This document shows, one piece after another, positions 51,578 through 62,500 of a DNA stretch of 64,000 nucleotides. The notes below the pieces were generated by a model that was not told the DNA's origin, did no database searches, and was given only the letters and a program-made list of their open reading frames with translations. Both the position numbers and the translations under genes were made by a program. The DNA is from CBDDDW01 sp965226805. Lineage in GTDB: Bacteria > Chloroflexota > Dehalococcoidia > Lucifugimonadales > JAGWBF01. Position 1 is the stretch's first letter. Each line of letters opens with the position of its first letter. The stretch spans positions 186,001 to 250,000 of the forward strand of contig CBDDDW010000026.1 in NCBI GenBank assembly GCA_965226805.1. Direction: 5' to 3'.

Positions 51578-52636
51578 TCAGCCTTTTCCAGATAGGGCCT
51601 CTTGGGTGGGGGACGCCGGTCTCCCACGCCTTTTGAGCAGCTCTCGTCCCATCAGCAGCAGAAACCCGATGACGATTATGCTCAGCCAACTGATAGAGCG
51701 GTCAAGGGCCACTATGGAGAAGGCTGTGGTTTCAGACTCTATCCTGGCCGAGAGCATGAGAAGCCCGGTGGTGCCCCACTCTACGACACCCAACCCTCCT
51801 GGGGTTACCGGTACCAGGCTCAGCATGGCGTTGGCAAGGGTCACGTAGATCACCAGGGGTAGGGTGAGGGAGATTCCTAAAGCCTCCGCCACAAAGAAGA
51901 GCCTGCCCACCTCGGCCATCCACGCCAGCAGCCCAAGCAGTGTCACAAGGGCTACCTTCCCTCGGAAGCTCGCTACCGTCCCGTGGTGGAACCGGTGGTA
52001 GGCTGCCTCCAGGGGGCCCGGGAGGAACCGCGCCAGACGTGCCCTGAACAGGCCCATTGCCGGGACGACGGCCAGCAGAATCGCTACCACGACGGCCGCC
52101 AGGCCCAGGCCCACGAAGAGCCAGGGGGTCCCGACTCCCGTGGCCACCAGAACCAGGGTCGCCGCTGCCAGCAGAAAGAACACCATGGCCATATTGTGCA
52201 ATTGCTCCGCCACGATGGTCCCTACTGTACGCGAGAAGCTGCCGTGCGCATCGTCCGCATAGGCGTAGGCGCGGTACGCGTCCCCGAGGTGAAACCACGT
52301 AACCGAGTTGATGGAGAATCCCAGCAGAATCAGCGAGCCACAATGCAAAGTGCTGAGCTCCGGTTCTTGGGTATTCTCCTGGGCGTTCCTCAGCAAAAGG
52401 CGCCAGCGTGCTCCCCGGAATATGAACGTGGTGTAGTGAATAATGAAAGCCAGGATGAAGAAGAATGGGTTGCTTTCCTTAAAGCTCTCCCAGATGGTGC
52501 CCAGGTCTATGTCCAGGCGCGTCACCAGGAAGGCCAGGAACGCCGCTGCCACGGCAAACGAAAGGAGGGTGAGAGGCGATAGGAACCGCCCCCTGATAGT
52601 CGGACGAGGCTTCTCTGGGACGGAAGCCTGGTTCAT
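51578..52636 (-). CDS. LPG-synthase transmembrane-domain family protein (UPF0104)
   Basis: A 352-residue integral membrane protein with about eight hydrophobic helices. LLSFAVAAAFLAFLVTRLD is at the start, SINSVTWFHLGDAYRAYAY near 100, and VTPGGLGVVEWGTTGLLML near 275, the last being typical of the lysylphosphatidylglycerol-synthase TM domain. The aminoacyl-transferase half is absent, so it is a flippase-like or lipid-related membrane protein of unproven activity. ATG 52636. It precedes the LTD lipoprotein on the same strand. Confidence 0.85.
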   Translation of the reverse strand: MNQASVPEKPRPTIRGRFLSPLTLLSFAVAAAFLAFLVTRLDIDLGTIWESFKESNPFFFILAFIIHYTTFIFRGARWRLLLRNAQENTQEPELSTLHCGSLILLGFSINSVTWFHLGDAYRAYAYADDAHGSFSRTVGTIVAEQLHNMAMVFFLLAAATLVLVATGVGTPWLFVGLGLAAVVVAILLAVVPAMGLFRARLARFLPGPLEAAYHRFHHGTVASFRGKVALVTLLGLLAWMAEVGRLFFVAEALGISLTLPLVIYVTLANAMLSLVPVTPGGLGVVEWGTTGLLMLSARIESETTAFSIVALDRSISWLSIIVIGFLLLMGRELLKRRGRPASPTQEALSGKG

Positions 52637-52738
52637 TGATTGCTATCTTGCTCGCTGCGGCATAGTATGACCACCTCGATTATACCAGGGGGCCTGCAAA
52701 CGTCCAAAGGGCGCAGGGTGAGCGTTATTGGCCTCTAG

Positions 52739-52898
52739 CAGGGTGCTGAAAAACCCTTCCGACCATCCCCCTGACCCCCTTCCTAGCCAGGAATGGGGAG
52801 GAATTTATATCTGAGGGACACCCCTTCGGCTGGGTTCAGGGCAGGCTCTCAGACTCCCGGCAAAGGGGCTTCGCCCCTCTGCACTCCCCTTTTTCATC
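52739..52898. repeat. Dispersed repeat A, copy 2
   Basis: The 160-bp stretch matches repeat A at 1447-1735 in order: GGTGCTGAAAAACCCTTCCG, CCATCCCCCTGACCCCC, and then TCAGACTCCCGGCAAAGGGG with CCCCTCTGCAC. It lacks the repeat B insertion of copy 1. It ends 7 bp before the rsmG stop codon side. Confidence 0.75.
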
Positions 52899-52904
52899 AG
52901 ACTT

Positions 52905-53630
52905 CTAAAGGGGCCGTTTCGCGGAGAGGCCGGGCCGCCTGGGAAATTTAGGAGGGGTGACCTTTACTTTCTCAACCACCACAAGCGCCCGCGCGTCCAT
53001 CAGCCCCATCACGTTCACAGCCCGTGTCTCTCTGACTCTACCACCCAGGACGTCCATGGCATGTAGCGCAGCTTCCACCTCCAGGCCGATGTCTCCCTTC
53101 TTGAGCGTTACCACGATCCCTCCAACCCGACAAAAAGGGAGCGTGTACTCCATCAAGACCCTCATGGAGGCGACTCCCCTGGAGACCGCTAGGTCGAAAC
53201 TCTCCCGAAGGCCGGGCTTGAGCGCCAGGTCCTCGGAGCGCCCCGTGTACACCTCCACGTCGCCAAGCCCCAGGGTACTCACCAGGTGGTCCAGGAAAGA
53301 GGTCTTCTTGGCCACGGAGTCAAGAACGGTAAGACGCATTCCCGGGAAGGCAATCTTCAAGGGCACCCCAGGGAAACCGCTACCGGAGCCAACATCCACA
53401 ACCCGGCCGTTGGCCTTGGTGCTTTCGGAGAGGACGAGAGAAGTTGTAAGGGAGTCCACGAAGTGCTTGATCTGGGCCTCGTTGAAGTCGACAATTGCGG
53501 TCAGGTTCATGCGCTCATTCCAGGACATTAGCTCCTGGTAATAGCGCTGGAACATCTCGACCTGTTGAGGGGTAAGGTGGATATCAAGCTCCCTGACACC
53601 CTCTAAGAGTAGCTTCATGCTCTCCACCAT
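52905..53630 (-). CDS. rsmG: 16S rRNA m7G527 methyltransferase
   Basis: A 241-residue SAM-dependent methyltransferase. FQRYYQELMSWNERMNLTAI near residues 28-47 is the family start, and the SAM-binding loop is VDVGSGSGFPGVPLKIAFP (near 98). DLAVSRGVASMRVLMEY follows. It methylates G527 in 16S rRNA. It is alone on the minus strand; its upstream region is shared with the AsnC-like gene. Confidence 0.93.
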   Translation of the reverse strand: MVESMKLLLEGVRELDIHLTPQQVEMFQRYYQELMSWNERMNLTAIVDFNEAQIKHFVDSLTTSLVLSESTKANGRVVDVGSGSGFPGVPLKIAFPGMRLTVLDSVAKKTSFLDHLVSTLGLGDVEVYTGRSEDLALKPGLRESFDLAVSRGVASMRVLMEYTLPFCRVGGIVVTLKKGDIGLEVEAALHAMDVLGGRVRETRAVNVMGLMDARALVVVEKVKVTPPKFPRRPGLSAKRPL

Positions 53631-53691
53631 AGTAACTAACTATAGCATGGCATCGTCAGCCCGCCGGCCTTTCGCCTCCATTCGATGTAAT

Positions 53692-53720
53692 TTGACACAC
53701 CCAACCTGTGGCCGTAGAAT
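53692..53720 (+). promoter_or_regulatory. Consensus promoter of the AsnC-like gene
   Basis: TTGACA (53692-53697), 17 bp, TAGAAT (53715-53720). The expected start near 53727 gives a leader of about 75 nt before the ATG at 53802. One of the best sigma-70-type matches in the window. Confidence 0.75.
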
Positions 53721-53801
53721 TAGGTCAATTCTATCCAGTCTGCGTCGTCCACTTGCTTGGGGCGCTCTTTCGAATCTAACTCGAGGCCAGGGAGGTGAAT
53801 C

Positions 53802-54038
53802 ATGGCAACAAAGGCATTCATCCTCATAGAAACCGCCGTCGGGAAGGCGAGAGAAGTAGCGGGCACTCTTAACAATGTGAGTGAGATGGAATCGGTGGAT
53901 GTGGTGATGGGCCCCTATGACGTCATCGCCGTGATAAACGCCCCTGACATCAATACCATGGGTGGCATGGTTACTGAGAAGATCCATACCATTACTGGAG
54001 TAGTGAGGACCGTTACCTGCGTGGCGGTAGGCAGTTAG
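53802..54038 (+). CDS. Lrp/AsnC ligand-binding-domain protein (stand-alone)
   Basis: A 78-residue RAM/Lrp-AsnC effector domain without any DNA-binding part. AFILIETAVGKAREVAGTL and VVMGPYDVIAVINAPDI are typical strands, and the end TGVVRTVTCVAV fits. Stand-alone RAM domains bind amino acids and may modulate full-length partners; none lies nearby. GGGAGGTGAATC precedes the ATG. Confidence 0.88.
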   Translation: MATKAFILIETAVGKAREVAGTLNNVSEMESVDVVMGPYDVIAVINAPDINTMGGMVTEKIHTITGVVRTVTCVAVGS

Positions 54039-54150
54039 CCGGCGACACCACCGCTATGAGCCGCGAATGACGGCAATCCGGTCGGCGAGGTGGTCCTGCA
54101 GCCCGGCGCCAGGGCTACCAATAATTTCCTGTTAGACTGTTTACCACGAA

Positions 54151-54519
54151 ATGAGCGGAGGCCGCGGTGCCATGACCCCGCAGGGCTGTATCTTCTGTAA
54201 GATACCTCAGGGGGAGGTAGACGCCCAGATACTTTACAGGGACGAAGGCGTCTATGTAATCAAGGACCTAAATCCTCAGGCCCCCGTTCATCTGCTTATA
54301 ATACCTCTCCAGCACCTGGCTTCAATGGCCTACGTGGGTCCGGGCCAGATAGCCGTAATGGGCCAGATTTTCGTGGTCGCCGAGGAAATGGCCCGCAGGC
54401 ACGAGATAACCCTGAGCGGCTATCGCCTGGTACTGAACCAGGGCCCCGACGCGGGCCAGGCGATAGAGCATGCCCACGTGCACCTTCTCGGCGGCAAAGG
54501 GTTACCCGCGCTGGGGTAG
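54151..54519 (+). CDS. HIT-family nucleotide hydrolase
   Basis: A 122-residue HINT-like protein. CIFCKIPQGEV is the zinc-site start (Cys-x-x-Cys), and the catalytic HxHxH motif is EHAHVHLLGG near residue 108. It hydrolyses AMP-linked substrates. It lies 3 bp upstream of the yqeK-like gene, another nucleotide-polyphosphate enzyme. Confidence 0.9.
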   Translation: MSGGRGAMTPQGCIFCKIPQGEVDAQILYRDEGVYVIKDLNPQAPVHLLIIPLQHLASMAYVGPGQIAVMGQIFVVAEEMARRHEITLSGYRLVLNQGPDAGQAIEHAHVHLLGGKGLPALG

Positions 54520-54522
54520 ACC

Positions 54523-55101
54523 ATGGGGTACACTATAGAGCAGCGCATCGCCGCCCGGGTAGAAGCCCTTCCCCACGGACTGAGGCGCCACATCTACCGA
54601 GTTCAAGAGGTGGCCCTTGAGTTGGCCCGTAGACACGGGGTGGATGAAGAGAAAGCAAGACTTGGCTCCCTGGCCCACGACGTAGCCAGAGCCATGAAGG
54701 GCGAACAGCTGCTATCCAAAGCCAACGAGCTCGAGATACCCATCCATCCAGTGGAAGCAGAGGTCCCGGTGCTTCTTCACGGGCCGGTGGCCGCCGAGTT
54801 GCTGAGGCGCGTGGACGGCGTCGATGACCAGGACATATATGAAGCGGTGTATTGGCACAGCACCGCACACAAGGGGCTTGGCTCCGCAGCCAAGGTCGTC
54901 TTCCTTGCCGATAAGCTCGACCCTGAGAAGGCCCACCGTTATTCTTACTTCTCGGAGCTCAGGGACATGGCCTTCCAGAACATGGACAAGGCGATCTTCG
55001 AGTTCCTTAACCGCGAGCTGATATCCCTGCTCCAACAAGGAAGTCTTTTACACCCTGTGTCGGTCGAGGCGAGAAACGCGCTCGTCCTCGCGGCCATGTA
55101 G
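54523..55101 (+). CDS. HD-domain protein, YqeK-like Ap4A hydrolase
   Basis: A 192-residue HD phosphohydrolase. HRVQEVALELARRHG-like RVQEVALELARRHG near 27-40 is the first His region, and GSLAHDVARAMK (HD motif) lies near 50. PVLLHGPVAAELLRR and YWHSTAHKGLGSAAKVVFLA follow, as in YqeK, which cleaves Ap4A symmetrically. The tight 3-bp gap to the HIT gene suggests an operon for dinucleoside polyphosphate turnover. Confidence 0.87.
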   Translation: MGYTIEQRIAARVEALPHGLRRHIYRVQEVALELARRHGVDEEKARLGSLAHDVARAMKGEQLLSKANELEIPIHPVEAEVPVLLHGPVAAELLRRVDGVDDQDIYEAVYWHSTAHKGLGSAAKVVFLADKLDPEKAHRYSYFSELRDMAFQNMDKAIFEFLNRELISLLQQGSLLHPVSVEARNALVLAAM

Positions 55102-55297
55102 ATTTGTTCTCCTCGGTATTCGACCCAGGCGCGAAGGTTGTCCTTCTTCGCAGACCCTGACCCTTCCGAGCCTGATTCCTCTATCTAAGACCTGGCGGAC
55201 CTCCGCAGGAGGCGCCTCGCCTTGCCACTGTCAGCGCGTGTCCGTTACGTACGCTCTGATGTAGCCCTTGATCGCTGTAAGGAGGGATCAACAGACG

Positions 55298-56270
55298 ATG
55301 GAGTATTCTGTGCTGGGACGTACGGGGCTTCGGGTATCGAGAGCCGGATTTGGCGGTGGCGGCATCGGCCAGGTGTGGGGGCACACGACAAGAGAGGAGT
55401 CGGTACGGGCCGTGCACCGGGCGTTGGACCTGGGGATCAATTACTTCGACGTGGCGCCTGCTTACGGAGACGGCGAGGCCGAGGAGGTCCTGGGGATTGC
55501 GTTGAAGGGCCGCAGGGAGGAAGCCGTCGTCGGCACCAAGGTGAAGGTGCCCATCGACAACACGGACAGCGTAAGTGCCGCCGTCAGCCGGTCGGTGGAC
55601 GCCAGCCTGCGCCGCCTGAAGATGGACTCGGTGGAGCTGCTTCACGTGCACAACCGCTTTACGCTCCGAAGAGGTGAATTCTCCGACTCCCTGACCGCCG
55701 ATGACGTATTGGGCCCGGTGCTTGAGGCGTACAGAAACGTTCAGAAGGCAGGTAAGACCCAGTTCATAGGCCTTTCGGCCCAGGAGCCCCACGTGCCATC
55801 GCTAAGGCGAATGATGGAGAGCGGCCAGTTCGACACGGTGCTGGTCTTTTACAACCTCCTAAACACCACCGGCCAGGCGCCGCTTCCTCCTGGAGCCACC
55901 GCCTTCGATAACGGGCAGACCATCCCCCTTGCCAAGTCCCTGGGCATGGTTGTGATCGGCATCCGGTCCCACGCGGGCCGGGGCGTTGACCCAGCGGGTG
56001 GACCGGCCTGTGCCTCCCGGTTCGGAACTGGAGACGGACGTAGCGAACGCGCGTGCCCTGGGTTTTCTCCTGGAAGGACCGATTCGGACGCTCTCCCAAG
56101 CGGCGATGGTATTCTCCCTCATGAACCGTGACATCGACACCACGGTCCCGGGGGTGAAGGACGTCGCGGAGACCGAAGAGACCGCCGGATGCGTGGACCT
56201 TCCCCCGATCCCCCAGCACCACCTGGACCGGCTGGCCCAGCTCTACGCCCGGGACTTCCGGGAGGGGTGA
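55298..56270 (+). pseudogene. Aldo/keto reductase family protein, frameshifted
   Basis: From ATG 55298 (AAGGAGG upstream) the frame reads EYSVLGRTGLRVSRAGFG..., with TRE-type NADPH strand, DVAPAYGDGEAEEVLGIAL (catalytic Asp/Tyr region) and the later SLGMVVIGIRSHAG. It then loses sense near 55977 in GGGCCGGGG, and homology resumes in another frame (LTQRVDRPVPPGSELETDV ... PGVKDVAETEE) to 56270. Removing one base restores HAGGALTQRV. This is a real indel or a sequencing error in a G/C run; if the latter, the protein is normal. Confidence 0.82.
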
Positions 56271-56551
56271 TGGGTGGCTCATGCCGCCAAACCCGCTCCT
56301 AACCGGGCATCTTCCCGATCATAGTAGCTCCGTCGAGCCGAGGGTGGGGACAAACCTGCACTCCCTGAGTTTGTCGCGGGGGCGGCCGGCCGTGAGCTTG
56401 CAGATACTTGGGGCAGGTGTCTTGCGCCCCTCCCTTGAGCATGGCCTTCTCGTCCGGCGCTACCAGACCTAGGTTCTCCCCCGACCCTGCGACCTCCGCC
56501 CCAGGCAACGTCCATAGGCCTTTCAGGCTCCTGGACCATTCTTTAAGGTCG
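56271..56551. other. Gap between the aldo/keto reductase and the recombinase fusion
   Basis: These 281 bp separate convergent genes. A minus-strand frame at 56508-56299 (69 residues; GAQDTCPKYLQAHGR, QVCPHPRLDGATMIGKMPG) looks protein-like, but has no start signal and no known family, so it is left as a possible gene fragment. No terminator stem was found. Confidence 0.35.
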
Positions 56552-59500
56552 TCAAGTGTTGTTCGTCACCGCCTGGTTCACAAGATCTGCGGCTTGATTC
56601 CCGGTCCCGTCCAGGAGGCGGGGGTTGCTGGCCCCCAATGTGTAGCTGACGATGACGCCGGTGTGCGCGGCCTGCACACCCGGTGCCACAGTCAGGGTCA
56701 CGGTGTTGGTTCCGATTGCCACGTTGCTGATGTTGTAGCTCCTCTGGTCAGAGCTGACGAGGAAGTCTTGGGCGGCGGGGACCGAGCCCGTGTTCAGGCC
56801 GTTGACCTCCGTGTAGGTGAGGACCAGAGTCGTGCCAATCACCTCCGCGGAGAGAAGGACCGGGGGCGTAGTATCGATGATGAAGGTATTGTTGGATGCC
56901 GACTCATTGGCGTTGCCCGCTATATCCTTGCCGGCTATGGTGACGGTCGTGGTTCCATCAGCGGTGTCGGGCACGCTGAAGCTAAAGGTCCACACGGTGT
57001 CGCCGGTGGTTCCGGTCATACTGGTGGCTGTCTGTATGGTACCGGAGCCATCCACTATCGAGATCTGGGGCGCCCCCCTCATCCCCTGGCTGAAGGTCGC
57101 GGTGATGGTCACAGTGTCGGCGCTGCTGAGAATCCGGTCTGGGTTGTAGGTAACGGCGACGGTAGGACTGGTGTTGTCGATAGTGAAGCTGGTGTTGGTC
57201 GCGGTCTCGTTGGTATTACCCGCAATGTCGGTGCCGGTGATGGTCACCGTGGCATCGCCGCTGTTGCCTGCGGGCACAGTGAAGTTGAAGGTCCACACCG
57301 TGTCGCCGGCCGACCCTGTCATGTTGGTGGCAGTCTGTATTTCGTCGCCGGTGCCGTTCACTATGGATATCTGAGGTGACGCGCTCACGCCCTGGCTGAA
57401 TGTCGCGGTGATGGCCAGGGTGTCGGCGCTGCTGACGGCCCGGTCTGGGCTGTAGGTCAGGGCTACGCTAGGCCCGGTGTTGTCGATAGTGAAGGTGTTG
57501 TTGGTGGCCACCTCGTTGGAGTTGCCCGCGATGTCAGTACCGGCGATGGTGACGACCGCATCGCCGCTATTACCTGCGGGCACCGTAAAGTTGAAGGTCC
57601 ACACCGTGTCACCGGCTGAGCCCGTCATGTTGGTAGCGCCCTGGATAGAGTCGCCGGTGCCGTTCAAGATGGATATCTGCGGCGACGCACTCATGCCCTG
57701 GGTGAATGTCGCGGTAACGACCAGGGTATCCGCACTGCTGACGACGCGGTCCGGGTTGTAGGTGAGGGCCACCTGTGGCGGCGTGTTGTCGATAGTGAAG
57801 GTATCGTTGGTGGCGGTCTGGTTGGTGTTGCCCGCGGGGTCCGTGCCGGTGATGGTGACGACGGCGTCGCCGCTATTACCCGCGGGCACCGTGAAGTTGA
57901 AGGTCCACACCGTGTCGCCGGCGTTCCCAGTCATATTGGTGGCGGCCTGAACAGTGTCGCCGGTGCCGTTCACTATGGATATCTGAGGCGACGCGCTCAT
58001 TCCCTGGCTGAATGTTGCCGTAATAGCCAGGGTATCGGCGCTGCTGACAGCACGGTCGGGGTTGTAGGTCAGGGCCACGCTAGGCCCGCTGTTGTCGATG
58101 GTGAAGGTGTCGTTGGACGCAGTCTGGTTGGTGTTGCCCGCAGGGTCCGTGCCGACGATGGTGACGGTGGCGTCGCCGCTATTGCCCGCGGGCACCGTGA
58201 AGTTGAAGGTCCACGCCGTGTCTCCGGCGTTCCCAGTCATATTGGTGGCGGCCTGTATTTCGTCGCCGGTGCCGTTCACGATGGAAATCTGAGGTGACGC
58301 GCTCACGCCCTGGCTGAATGTCGCGGTGATGGCCAGGGTGTCGGCGCTGCTGACGGCGCGGTCCGGATTGTAGGTCAGGGCTACGCTAGGCCCGCTGTTG
58401 TCTATGGTGAAGGTGTTGTTGGAAGCAGTCTGGTTGGTGTTGCCGGCCTGATCCTTGCCTCCGGAGATAGTCACGGTGGCGTCGCCGCTGTTGCCGTCGG
58501 GCACCGTGAAGTCAAAGGTCCACGCTACGTCTCCAGATGACCCCGTCATATTCGTGGCCGCCTGGATTGTATCGCCGGTGCCGTTCACGATGGTTATCTG
58601 AGGAGTAGATGAGACGATATTTTCGTTGAAAGTGGCCGTGATGGTTACGGTATCGGCGCTGCTGACCGCGCGGTCGGGGTTGTAAGTGAGGGCAACCGCT
58701 GGCCCGGAGTTATCGATGGTGAAGGTATTGTTGGACGCGGTCTCGTTGCCGTTGCCTGCGATGTCCAAACCGTCGATGATGACGGTGGCGTCCCCGCTGT
58801 TGCCGTCGGGCACGGTGAAGCTACAAGTCCAGACCGTGTCGCCGGTGGCCCCAGTCATGTTGGTAGCTGCCTGGATCGTATCGCCCGTGGCGTTCTGTAT
58901 AGAGACCTGCGGGGAGGCCCTCATACCCTGGGTGAATGTTGCGGTGATAGCCAGGGTGTCAGCGCTGCTCACGGCCCGGTTCAGGTCGTAAGTGAGAGCA
59001 ACGGTGGGCTTGGTGTTGTCGATGGTGAATATATTATTCGTAGCCGGCTCGTTGGAGTTGCCAGCGGGGTCGGTGCCGTTGATCGTCACAGTGGCGTCGC
59101 CGCTGTTGCCGTCGGGCACCGTGAAGTTGAATGTCCAGACCGTGTCTCCGGAGTTCCCCGTCATATCGGTAGCGGCCTCGATTGAATCGCCGGTGACGTT
59201 CACGATGGATATTTGAGGCGACGCGGCCATACCCTCACTGAAAGTAGCGGTAAGAATCAGGGTATCGGCGCTGCTGACGGCTCGGTCGGGGTCGTAGACG
59301 AGGGACACTATTATGGGTGGCTGATTGTCGATTGTGAAAGTATTGTTGGTGGCGGCAACGTTAGTGTTGCCTGCGAGATCCGTGCCGTTGATAGTCACAG
59401 TGGCGTCGCCGCTGTTAGCCGAGGGGACGTTGAAATCGAAAGTCCAGGCCCTGTCTCCGGCGTTCCCAGTCATGTTGGTAGCGGCCTGGATCGAATCGCC

Positions 59501-62500
59501 GGTGATATTCACGATAGATATCTGAGGTGACGCGTTCGCCCCCTGGCTGAACGTAGCCGTGATAGTAAGTGTATCGGGGTCGCTCACGTCACGGTTGGGG
59601 TTGTATGTGATTGCCACGGCGGGCCCGGTGTTGTCTATAGGGAAGGTGTTGTTGGAGGCAGTCTGGTTGGAGTTGCCGGCCTCGTCCGAGGCGCCGGCGA
59701 TGGTCACCGTGGCGTCGCCGCTGTTGCCGTCGGGCACCGTAAAATTGAAGGTCCACGCACTGTCGCCGGCCGACCCGGTCATGTTTGTGGCGGCCTGGAT
59801 CGTGTCGCCGGTGGAGTTGACGATGGAAATCTGCGGTGACGCACTCGTACCCTCGTTGAATGTTGCGGTGATGGCCAGGGTGTCGGCGCTGCTCACGACA
59901 CGATCGGGGTTGTAGGTAAGGGCGACGGTCGGCTTGGTGTTGTCGATGGTGAAGGTATTGTTGGTGGCCGTCTGATTGGAGTTGCCGGCCTCGTCTGTGG
60001 CGCCGGCAATGGTGACGACGGCGTCGCCGCTGTTGCCGTCGGGCACCGTAAAGTTGAAGGTCCACAGTGTATCTCCGGCCGACCCCGTCATATTCGTCGC
60101 CGCCTGGATGGTATCGCCGGTGCCGTTCACAATGGAAATCTGCGGTGACGCGGTCATCCCTTCGTTGAAGGTCGCGGTGATGGCGAGGGTGTCGGCGCTG
60201 CTGACGGCGCGGTCGGGGTTATAGGTTAGGGCGACGATAGGCCTGGTGTTGTCGATCGTAAAGGTGTTGTTAGTGGCCGCCTCGTTTGAGTTGCCCGCGA
60301 TGTCTGTGCCGGCGATGGTGACGACGGCGTCGCCACTATTGCCGTCGGGCACCGTGAAGTTGAAGGTCCACAGCGTGTCGCCAGCCGACCCAGTCATATT
60401 CGTCGCCGCCTGGATGGTATCGCCGGTGCCGTTCACAATGGAAATCTGCGGTGACGCACTCATCCCTTCGTTGAAGTTAGCGGTGATGGCCAGGGTGTCG
60501 GCGCTGCTGACGGCACGGTCGGGGTTGTAGGTCAGGGCGACGGTGGGCCTTATGTTGTCGATGGTGAAGTTGTTATTGGTCGCGGGAGTGTTACTATTAC
60601 CGGCGACGTCCCTGCCGTCGATGGAGATTGCAGCCGTTCCGCTGTTGCCCGCCGGCACACTGTAGCTGAAGGTCCACACCGAATCACCATCCGCTCCTGT
60701 CATGTCGGTGGCCGCCTGGATAACGTCGCCGGTCCCGTTAAAAATGACAATCTGAGGTGACGCACCTACGTTATCATTGAAGGTCGCGGTGATGGTGAGG
60801 GTGTCGGCGCTGCTGACGGCACGGTCGGGGCTGTAGGTCAGCGCCACGTCCGGCTTTATGTTGTCGATAGTGAAGGTATTGTTGGACGCCTCAGAGTTGC
60901 CATTGCCGGCGATGTCCGTCCCATCGATGGTCACTGTAGCAGTGCCGCTGTTCAAGCCTGGCACCGCGAAGTTGAAGGTCCACACCGTGTCGCCGGTGGT
61001 GTTAACAATGGAAATCTGAGGTGACGCTCTCATCCCATCGTTAAAGTCCGCGGTGATGGCGAGAGTGTCGGCGCTGCTAACGGCCCGGTTCAGATTGTAG
61101 GACAAGGACACGCTGGGAATGGTATAGCGTATGAGAGCGTCGCCGGGAATGACGATGATCTCTTTGACGAAGGACTCAATGAAGGCCCTGCGCTCGGTCA
61201 GCTCGCTCTCTTGGAGGAAGTCCTTCATGTCCTTGGCGTAGGCGGAGATAGTCTTCACGTCGTCCAGGTGCGCCCTGCGCTGGGAGAGGATCGCCCTGGC
61301 GTCCGCCGCCGCATCCTCAAGACGCTCCTTCCGCTCCCGGTGCTCTTTGACCCTGTCTGAGGCGTCGGCGATGTCAATGTCGGACGTCTCGATGGCGTTC
61401 CAGATGCGGCCCAGCCGGCGCTTCACGTCCTCAAGCTCCGTGTCGATGGTCTCCAGCCTCTTGCGCTGCTCGCTGGCTATGCCGTCCATCTCCTCGTCCA
61501 CAGCCCTCACCAGCTCGGTGATGCTCCCCTCGGTGAGGATGTTGGAGCGAATCTTGTCGACGATCATCTGCTCGAAGCGGCGGGCGTTGAGCCTGGGGGT
61601 AACGCAGGCGTTCTTGCCGCGCTTCATGATCGACTGGCAGACGTAGTAGGAGAACTGGCCGCTCTTGGCGTCCTGGCCGGAGAGCGCCCTGCCGCACGCC
61701 TTGCACTTGACCAGACCGCTGAGCAGGTAGGTGCTTCCGACCCTTCGGGGATGGGACCTCTTGGGAGCACGAGCGCGCATCAGCTTGCCGACTCGGTTGA
61801 ACTGGGCCTTCGTGATGATGGCGGGGAACGCCTTCTCCACCCGCACCGGCTCGGCGTTGTCCTTTGCCTTCGCGCCCCAGACCAGAGTCCCCGTGTAAGC
61901 CTCGTTGATGAGGATGGCATGGACACTGGTCTTGCCCCACAGCTTCCCCCTGGGGCTGGCGATGCCCTCGTCGTTGAGGGTCCTAGTGATGTCCGTCATT
62001 CCGTTGCCGGCCTCGGCCATATCGAAGATGCGCTTGACGATGTGGGACGCATCCGGGTTGGGTTGCAGGGAGGGGCGCTTCTTGGGTCCGTCCTGCACCA
62101 TGACTCGGTTGTAGCCGAAAGGGGCGTAGCTGGAAACCCAGAAGCCGCGAGAGGCGGACTCCCGCATCCCCCTGACAACTTCCTGCGCCAGATTCTCGCT
62201 GTAGAATTCGTCCACGCTCTCGATGATTCCCTCAAGCAGCTTGCCGGTGGGGGAGTCGTCGGCGTGCTCGGTGATGGAGACCACCCGGACGCCCTTGCGC
62301 CGGAGCATGGACTTGAAGGCGACGGCGTGCTCGCGCTTTCTGGTGAAGCGGGAGAACTTCCAGACCAAAATCTCCTGGAACGGAGCGTTGGTCTGGCTGG
62401 CCGCGTCGATCATCTTGCGGAACTCGGGACGGTCGGCGATGCGCCCGCTCTCGGCCTCGTCCACGTACTCGCGGACTACGATGTATCCGTTCTTCTGTGC

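Noticed and set aside
57160..60530. Regularly spaced plus-strand frames across the Ig array
   Set aside because: They are the antisense image of the repeated coding sequence and share its period.
56870..61114. Periodic repeats as a CRISPR or satellite array
   Set aside because: The period is about 306 bp and the units code for Ig-like domains in one frame; there are no short direct repeats with unique spacers.
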